Assembly (NCBI RefSeq): GCF_028283705.1
Contig: NZ_JAPWKD010000032.1
Location: 732,035-796,034 of the forward strand
Direction of reading: 5' to 3'
Length of the DNA: 64,000 nucleotides
Origin: Pantoea sp.
Lineage (GTDB): Bacteria > Pseudomonadota > Gammaproteobacteria > Enterobacterales > Enterobacteriaceae
Part shown: one piece after another, positions 60,382 through 64,000 of the stretch
Layout: every line of letters begins with the position of its first letter
How positions within the stretch are numbered: the first letter of the stretch is position 1
The notes under the pieces: generated by a model
The model's database searches: none
What the model saw: the letters and a program-made list of their open reading frames with translations, nothing else
What the model was told of the DNA's origin: nothing
Position numbers and translations under genes: made by a program

Positions 60382-60855
60382 CTACTTGCCCGGAGCTTCC
60401 CGGTGCAGAACGATCACAGCGGTGATCTCTTCATGTCGGGCTGCGACGTGCGCACGGTGCGCAGCGAGAATTTCCTGCACTTCGTCATCCTTGATGACCC
60501 CATCTTCGAGGGCCTTGGCGATGATGGCGTCGACCAGACCGCGCTTGATCGCGGTGTTGATCGAACGTGCGTACAGATCGAGGTTCTCCAACTCGCCAGC
60601 CTCGGCTACCGGAACGAAGACGCCTCCGTACAAGCTGCAAACGAAATCCGGCAGGTGAGTGGTACCCGTCTGGGTTTCAAGGAGGCAGATCTGCTCGTCC
60701 GTCAACGGGCGGCTGCCGGCGTTCTCATAAGCGTGGTTGTCGAATTTCTTTACCGACATACCAAGGCGGGGAGCTGCGCAATCTCGTCCGCCTGGGTAAG
60801 CGCAGATCACTGCGCTTACGACTTGCCGGCGGGTTTCTAGAACGGTGCGTTTCAT
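60382..60855 (-). CDS. YmfL-like phage regulatory protein
   Basis: 157 residues from the ATG at 60855; a GTG five codons upstream is possible and neither has a strong site. The N-terminus TRRQVVSAVICAYPGGRDCAAPRLGMSVKKFDNHAYE resembles YmfL/CII-like proteins, a phage helix-turn-helix type in which GRDCAAPRLGMSVKKF would be the DNA-reading part. The C-terminal half is acidic and helical. Position behind the Cro-like gene fits a CII-type role in the lysis-lysogeny choice (inference). Confidence 0.65.
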   Translation of the reverse strand: MKRTVLETRRQVVSAVICAYPGGRDCAAPRLGMSVKKFDNHAYENAGSRPLTDEQICLLETQTGTTHLPDFVCSLYGGVFVPVAEAGELENLDLYARSINTAIKRGLVDAIIAKALEDGVIKDDEVQEILAAHRAHVAARHEEITAVIVLHREAPGK

Positions 60856-60884
60856 CTTCTGGTTTCTCACCGGGAGAACTGCAA

Positions 60885-61085
60885 TTAGTTTGATATCACG
60901 CCGTCTTTGATTCGCAGGAGCACTGCCGCTCGTCGGGCCTCACCACGAACGCCCTTCTTACGACCGTTTAAAAGATCGCTGACCAAATTTTTGTTCAATG
61001 CATGTTTACGGCAGAACTCGGCGATGGTTACCCCGTTGCGGTCAAGTTCTGCGCGGGCTTGCTCGGTTGTCAGGAGGACGGGCAT
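60885..61085 (-). CDS. Cro-like phage DNA-binding protein (BcepMu gp16 type)
   Basis: 66 residues from the ATG at 61085, with a second ATG three codons earlier. RAELDRNGVTIAEFCRKHALNKNLVSDLLNGRKKGVRGEARRAAVLL is a single helix-turn-helix followed by a basic stretch, as in BcepMu gp16-family proteins. It is divergent from the repressor gene across 73 bp and leads the minus-strand early genes, so a Cro-like role is likely. Confidence 0.75.
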   Translation of the reverse strand: MPVLLTTEQARAELDRNGVTIAEFCRKHALNKNLVSDLLNGRKKGVRGEARRAAVLLRIKDGVISN

Positions 61086-61158
61086 AGTGTTCATGTGTGT
61101 TCAATCGTGTTGTGTGTGCCATCATTATGCCCAAGAAATTGTGTGTGTAAAGCGGCGC
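61086..61158. promoter_or_regulatory. Divergent repressor/Cro control region
   Basis: 73 bp with repeated TGTGTGT units on the plus strand: TGTGTGTTCAA (61094-61104), TTGTGTGTGCC (61110-61120) and TTGTGTGTGTAA (61139-61150), and a related TTGTGTATGCG just inside the repressor gene. These are candidate operators. No clear promoter hexamers. Confidence 0.5.
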
Positions 61159-61545
61159 ATGCCAAAAATTTGTGTATGCGGAGATTCCTTGGAAAAAACT
61201 TTGGGCGAGCGGCTCCGGGAAGAGCGCGACCGGCTTGGCATCAATCAAAATGAGCTGGCTGACATTGGAGGGGTAAAACGTAACTCCCAGGGTAATTACG
61301 AGCGCGGGCGGCAGAACCCCGACACCGCATATTTGCTCGCGATCTCTAAAGTGGGAGTCGATGTGATGTACGTTCTTTTTGGTCAGCGCGATGCCGCGAT
61401 GGGCGCGCAGACAGAAGGCGAGGCTGAGGTGATGGGGGCGTTTCGCTCGCTGAGCCCAGCCGACCAGGCTGTAGTACGGCGTGTCGCTACGGGGCTTGCA
61501 GAAATGAATGTCCTCAGCGCGCCGCCTCCGACGTTGGCCGAGTAA
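61159..61545 (+). CDS. XRE-family phage repressor (CI-like, no protease domain)
   Basis: 128 residues from the ATG at 61159. Helix-turn-helix at about 14-75: TLGERLREERDRLGINQNEL, ADIGGVKRNSQGNYERGRQNP, then DVMYVLFGQRDAA. The C-terminal part (EVMGAFRSLSPADQAVVRRVATGLAEM) is a short helical dimerisation region; the LexA-type peptidase is absent, so RecA-triggered cleavage is not expected. It reads opposite to the early and late genes and is the likely lysogeny repressor. Similar proteins are common in Pseudomonas prophages. Confidence 0.82.
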   Translation: MPKICVCGDSLEKTLGERLREERDRLGINQNELADIGGVKRNSQGNYERGRQNPDTAYLLAISKVGVDVMYVLFGQRDAAMGAQTEGEAEVMGAFRSLSPADQAVVRRVATGLAEMNVLSAPPPTLAE

Positions 61546-61661
61546 GCATGCAACATTCAGCCCATCATTCCACTCATCGCAGTTAGCCGAAAGTAAGGAC
61601 TCAGTGCGCTTCAGAAACTGCTGGATCCGTCGATGCGCTCCGTTTCGCAGGAGTATTAAGC

Positions 61662-61832
61662 ATGTTGGATCGAGGCGTTTTGGAGAGACTTGAGCAGGAT
61701 GCTCGGAACAGCGACTGTACCCATCCGCAGTTGACGAAGCTGGAGTGCATGCTGCTCCACCGGTACCGGCAGATGTCGGAAACTGACCAAGAGCACTTGC
61801 GTCGCCTGGCGGAAATGCTGACCCGGACTTAA
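61662..61832 (+). CDS. Small phage protein downstream of repressor
   Basis: 56 residues, MLDRGVLERLEQDARNSDC then THPQLTKLECMLLHRYRQMSE and ending EMLTRT. GGAG lies nine bases before the ATG. It is helical and charged, with no recognised domain. It is 116 bp after the repressor gene on the same strand, so it may be part of a lysogenic transcript. Related short ORFs often sit at this place in Pseudomonas-type prophages, but that is memory, not search. Confidence 0.6.
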   Translation: MLDRGVLERLEQDARNSDCTHPQLTKLECMLLHRYRQMSETDQEHLRRLAEMLTRT

Positions 61833-61854
61833 TAGGTCCGAGTCTGCAAACCGC

Positions 61855-61877
61855 GCCCCGGCTGTTCACGCCGGGGC
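61855..61877. terminator. Hairpin between D and the small phage ORF
   Basis: GCCCCGGC / GCCGGGGC, perfect 8-bp stem with a 7-base loop, overlapping the end of D. No T-tract on either strand; convergent position suggests a transcription boundary. Confidence 0.5.
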
Positions 61878-63155
61878 ACCGGAAGCGGATGGGCTGTTTT
61901 TCGCCTGCAGCCGCTTGTATTCCCGTTCGACAGCCCGCTTGGCTGTTGCCTTGCTTTCGTACAGGTGGGTAAGCCGGCGAGGTTGCGACTGGTCACCCTC
62001 CGTGATGGTGTGCTGTTTGCCCGTCTTCGATTCCCGATACCAGGCAACGATACCGGTGTAGTTTTTCCCGTCTTCCGCCAGCTCTGCGACTTCATCCCCA
62101 TCAGGCAGTTTCGACTCCAGTTCAAGGCTGGTAGTGAACGCGTCCGAGGTGAAACTGTGTTTGACGTTGCCCCCCAGCCAGATGATGTCGGCTATTTCCT
62201 GTTTGATTCCGGTGAGGGAGTAGGTCAGCTCCGGCGTCAGCTCAGGCCGCCCTCGGGCGAGCGTGTAACTCAGCGTGGCGGTCCCGCGCTGCAGTCGATT
62301 CCATTCGGCGCGCGCCGCGACCAGGGCGCTCTTCTGATCGGTGTAGGAGTGCCGCAGATCTTTGATGTTTTCCCCGCCACCCGAGATCGCGCTTTTTTTC
62401 TCGGCACTGTTCACGTCGTAATAAAACGCACGCACCCCCGTGTAGCTGTCGCGATCCGCCTGCAGGAATCGGTGCTGGTCACCGTCCAGCCGCGTCAACG
62501 TGACGTGTGGCAGGTTTAATCCGCTGGCGGTTGTGGCTTTCCCGATCGGCATGAATAACAGCCTATCGGCCTTTACGGTGGCGATCGCGTCGTATTCCTG
62601 GCCCAGGCGCGTCAGCAGATTCGCGTCTGATTCGTTGGCCTGGTCGAGGTGCACCAGCTCGATGACGTTCAGAACAGCACTCACGACAGGAGCGAGCCCG
62701 TATGCGCCGGCGATGGCCTGGATCACTGCGCCGATCGTTTGGCTGTGCCAACTCCGCTCCCGCTTGACCTTCAGGCCTGCCCGCAGGTCGACACTGCGCG
62801 CGCGGATGCTCAGCTGATCCGGTGCACCGCTGTGCTCAGTTTCATCAACGGTGTACGACCCTTTGTCGATCAATCCGGTGTCGCTCCAGCCCAGCCAGAG
62901 GCGAAGGATCGCCCCTTTGGGGGGAATCACCAGAAGCCCGTCATGGTCGGAAAGTGTCACGTCCAATTGATCAGCTTCAAGTCCCCGGTTGTCCGTGAGT
63001 TCAATGCCCATCAGACGCTTTTCCACAGCCGCGGTGATGTCGCGACCGTCGACCACCAGGCGGCAGATCGGTCGTGGATAAGCTTTCGCCTCGCGCATCG
63101 AATCCTGAGCGCTGTTCAGATAACGGTCGACCTGGTCGAGGGCCTGATCTATCAC
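61866..63155 (-). CDS. D: Phage tail hub protein, P2 gpD-like (late control D)
   Basis: 429 residues. Matches the phage late-control gpD family: ICRLVVDGRDITAAVEKRLMGIELTDNRGLEADQLDVTL, GWSDTGLIDKGSYTVDETEHSGAPDQLSIRARSVDL, SWHSQTIGAVIQAIAGAYGL and WNRLQRGTATLSYTLARGRPELTP (each seen as shorter blocks). D forms the hub between tail tube and spike of contractile tails. Its start overlaps the U stop (ATGA). It is the last structural gene of the tail operon here. Confidence 0.9.
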   Translation of the reverse strand: MIDQALDQVDRYLNSAQDSMREAKAYPRPICRLVVDGRDITAAVEKRLMGIELTDNRGLEADQLDVTLSDHDGLLVIPPKGAILRLWLGWSDTGLIDKGSYTVDETEHSGAPDQLSIRARSVDLRAGLKVKRERSWHSQTIGAVIQAIAGAYGLAPVVSAVLNVIELVHLDQANESDANLLTRLGQEYDAIATVKADRLLFMPIGKATTASGLNLPHVTLTRLDGDQHRFLQADRDSYTGVRAFYYDVNSAEKKSAISGGGENIKDLRHSYTDQKSALVAARAEWNRLQRGTATLSYTLARGRPELTPELTYSLTGIKQEIADIIWLGGNVKHSFTSDAFTTSLELESKLPDGDEVAELAEDGKNYTGIVAWYRESKTGKQHTITEGDQSQPRRLTHLYESKATAKRAVEREYKRLQAKNSPSASGAPA

Positions 63156-63592
63156 AGGATGGCCCTCAAGATGTTGCCGGAGGTGCTGACAGCGGCCCCG
63201 AGCAAGTCAACCCGGCCGTCATCAATGCGTTTCAGGGCAATCGTGAATTCGATCCGGCGCGCCGCGCCATCCTGGAAGAACAAAGTTCGGGTCTCATTAA
63301 TGCTTTCGATCACCCATATCCCAAGGATTCGCCCTGTGCCCTCGACCAATGGCCAGGCTTTACCTGTGTCTGCCATGTAACGCAGGGTGTCCAAACTCAG
63401 TGGCGTGCCGGCCAGCGCTGGTAGCAGCACGCCGGGGAGCGTTATCGAATCATCACCGCGCCCCAGGAACTGTCGTGCGGGGTTTGTGCCGATGCGAGAG
63501 GTCGAACCATGCCGCCATTCCGTCTGCCGCTGCAGCTCCTGGTACACCAGCGTCTCAAGGCTGAAGATGAACATGCCGAGGGCCATCATCAT
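63152..63592 (-). CDS. U: Phage tail protein, P2 gpU-like
   Basis: 146 residues. FSLETLVYQELQRQTEWRHGSTSRIG near the start, FLGRGDDSITLPGVLLP and FQDGAARRIEFTIALKRIDD are characteristic of the P2 gpU family (tail tube terminator/assembly). GGAG lies nine bases before the first ATG of MMMALGMF. Overlaps D by 4 bp and follows the tape-measure gene by 6 bp. Confidence 0.88.
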   Translation of the reverse strand: MMMALGMFIFSLETLVYQELQRQTEWRHGSTSRIGTNPARQFLGRGDDSITLPGVLLPALAGTPLSLDTLRYMADTGKAWPLVEGTGRILGIWVIESINETRTLFFQDGAARRIEFTIALKRIDDGRVDLLGAAVSTSGNILRAIL

Positions 63593-63598
63593 GGTCGA

Positions 63599-64000
63599 TT
63601 ACTCCTGGTCATACAGCGCGCTGCGTGCTCGTGCGCGCTTGGCGTTCTGACGTTTATCCAGCTCGGCAGAAACTGCACGGGCGATCGCGGCCGCGTCCAT
63701 TCCTGGCGTCGGGTGAATGTTGATTTCGATATGGTCCGGTGCTGGCTGCACGACGGGCTGCGGCGCCACAGATGCGATCGGGGGCCGATTGTCCACTGCG
63801 ATCGACGCAGGTGCGCCTGTCATGCCAACCGCGACGGCACCGGCCTGAGCCAAGTTCTTGCCCATGCTGCTGATGGCATCGAGCATGCCGAACCCGCTGG
63901 ATGAATTGGGAGCCTGGCTTTCTCCAGCGGCATTCGGACCGGGCATCCCGAGTGCGATTTGCCCAACCTGTGCCACGCGTTTTCCGATGCCGGCGAGGAC
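63599..64000 (-). CDS. T: Phage tail tape-measure protein, C-terminal part (P2 gpT-like)
   Basis: The frame is open to the window edge; about 133 residues are seen, ending in KRQNAKRARARSALYDQE. Low-complexity Ala, Gly and Pro-rich sequence (GKNLAQAGAVAVGMTGAPA, PQPVVQPAPDHIEINIHPTPG) and the place directly before U fit the C-terminus of a tape-measure protein, which sets tail length and is usually above 800 residues. Confidence 0.75.
   Translation of the reverse strand, partial: VLAGIGKRVAQVGQIALGMPGPNAAGESQAPNSSSGFGMLDAISSMGKNLAQAGAVAVGMTGAPASIAVDNRPPIASVAPQPVVQPAPDHIEINIHPTPGMDAAAIARAVSAELDKRQNAKRARARSALYDQE

Larger units (their letters stand above)
59550..64000. mobile_element. P2-like prophage, one end (continues beyond the window)
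   Basis: From about 59.55 kb to the window end every gene is phage-type: partial tape measure T, tail genes U and D, a small ORF, a divergent repressor/Cro-like pair, a YmfL-like regulator, an Ogr-type activator and an unknown. Order T-U-D-...-ogr follows P2 and phiCTX relatives. Composition is more G+C-rich than the core. No integrase, tRNA or att repeat is visible at this edge; the exact junction is inferred from where the permease similarity ends. Confidence 0.85.

Overview
The window comes from a gamma-proteobacterium of the order Enterobacterales, most likely the Pantoea/Erwinia group (genus is inference). Most genes are close in length and motifs to E. coli genes of the 91-92 min region: gltP, acs-yjcH-actP, yjcE, ghxP, soxRS, yjcB, ssb/uvrA, yjbRQ, tyrB, dnaB, qorA, pspG, dusA, zur, yjbJ, dinF-lexA, dgkA, plsB, ubiCA, psiE. 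The order is largely conserved, but with insertions and losses.

Layout. 1-8 kb: 3' end of sbmA, a fused ATP-dependent dihydroxyacetone kinase, a YncE beta-propeller with a Fur-like site, a small BhsA-type periplasmic protein, a NepI-like exporter with a divergent AraC regulator, and the aerotaxis receptor aer. 8-12 kb: murQP (MurNAc uptake and cleavage) and gltP. 12.7-17 kb: acetate scavenging (acs, yjcH, actP). 17-20 kb: a YfaZ-type outer membrane protein and a CidA/CidB-type pair (yohJK) with a divergent LysR regulator. 20-25 kb: yjcE, ghxP with PurR-like sites, a GST, soxR/soxS with a perfect SoxR box, and yjcB with a CRP site.

25.3-33.6 kb is an accessory block between yjcB and ssb. It holds a Wzx-like flippase with a TupA-like ATP-grasp protein, an orphan IS3-derived ORF, a long gene-poor stretch, an AraC/EamA exporter pair, an isochorismatase-like hydrolase, a Tat-exported Yellow/MRJP-like propeller and a second BhsA-type protein. 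33.7-56 kb returns to core DNA: SOS genes with LexA boxes, a sigma-54 promoter before pspG, and a Zur-type box before zur. alr is missing from its usual place between dnaB and tyrB; a Lrp/AsnC regulator and a YitT-family membrane protein with an elaborate inverted-repeat leader lie there instead.

56-59.5 kb: a phosphate-starvation locus. A GntR/UTRA regulator upstream of psiE is divergent from an ABC uptake system whose control region holds two PHO-box-like arrays and a GntR-type operator. The downstream phosphodiesterase and permease genes carry several frameshifts and are cut off where prophage-type sequence begins (about 59.55 kb). 59.6-64 kb: one end of a P2-like prophage (T, U, D, an immunity cluster, Ogr-type activator), with no integrase in view.

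A dispersed palindromic element built on GCGCGATTTATCGCGCC occurs at seven intergenic places (nine clear or partial copies at six of them, one degenerate pair at the seventh). It looks like a REP/BIME family of this genome.
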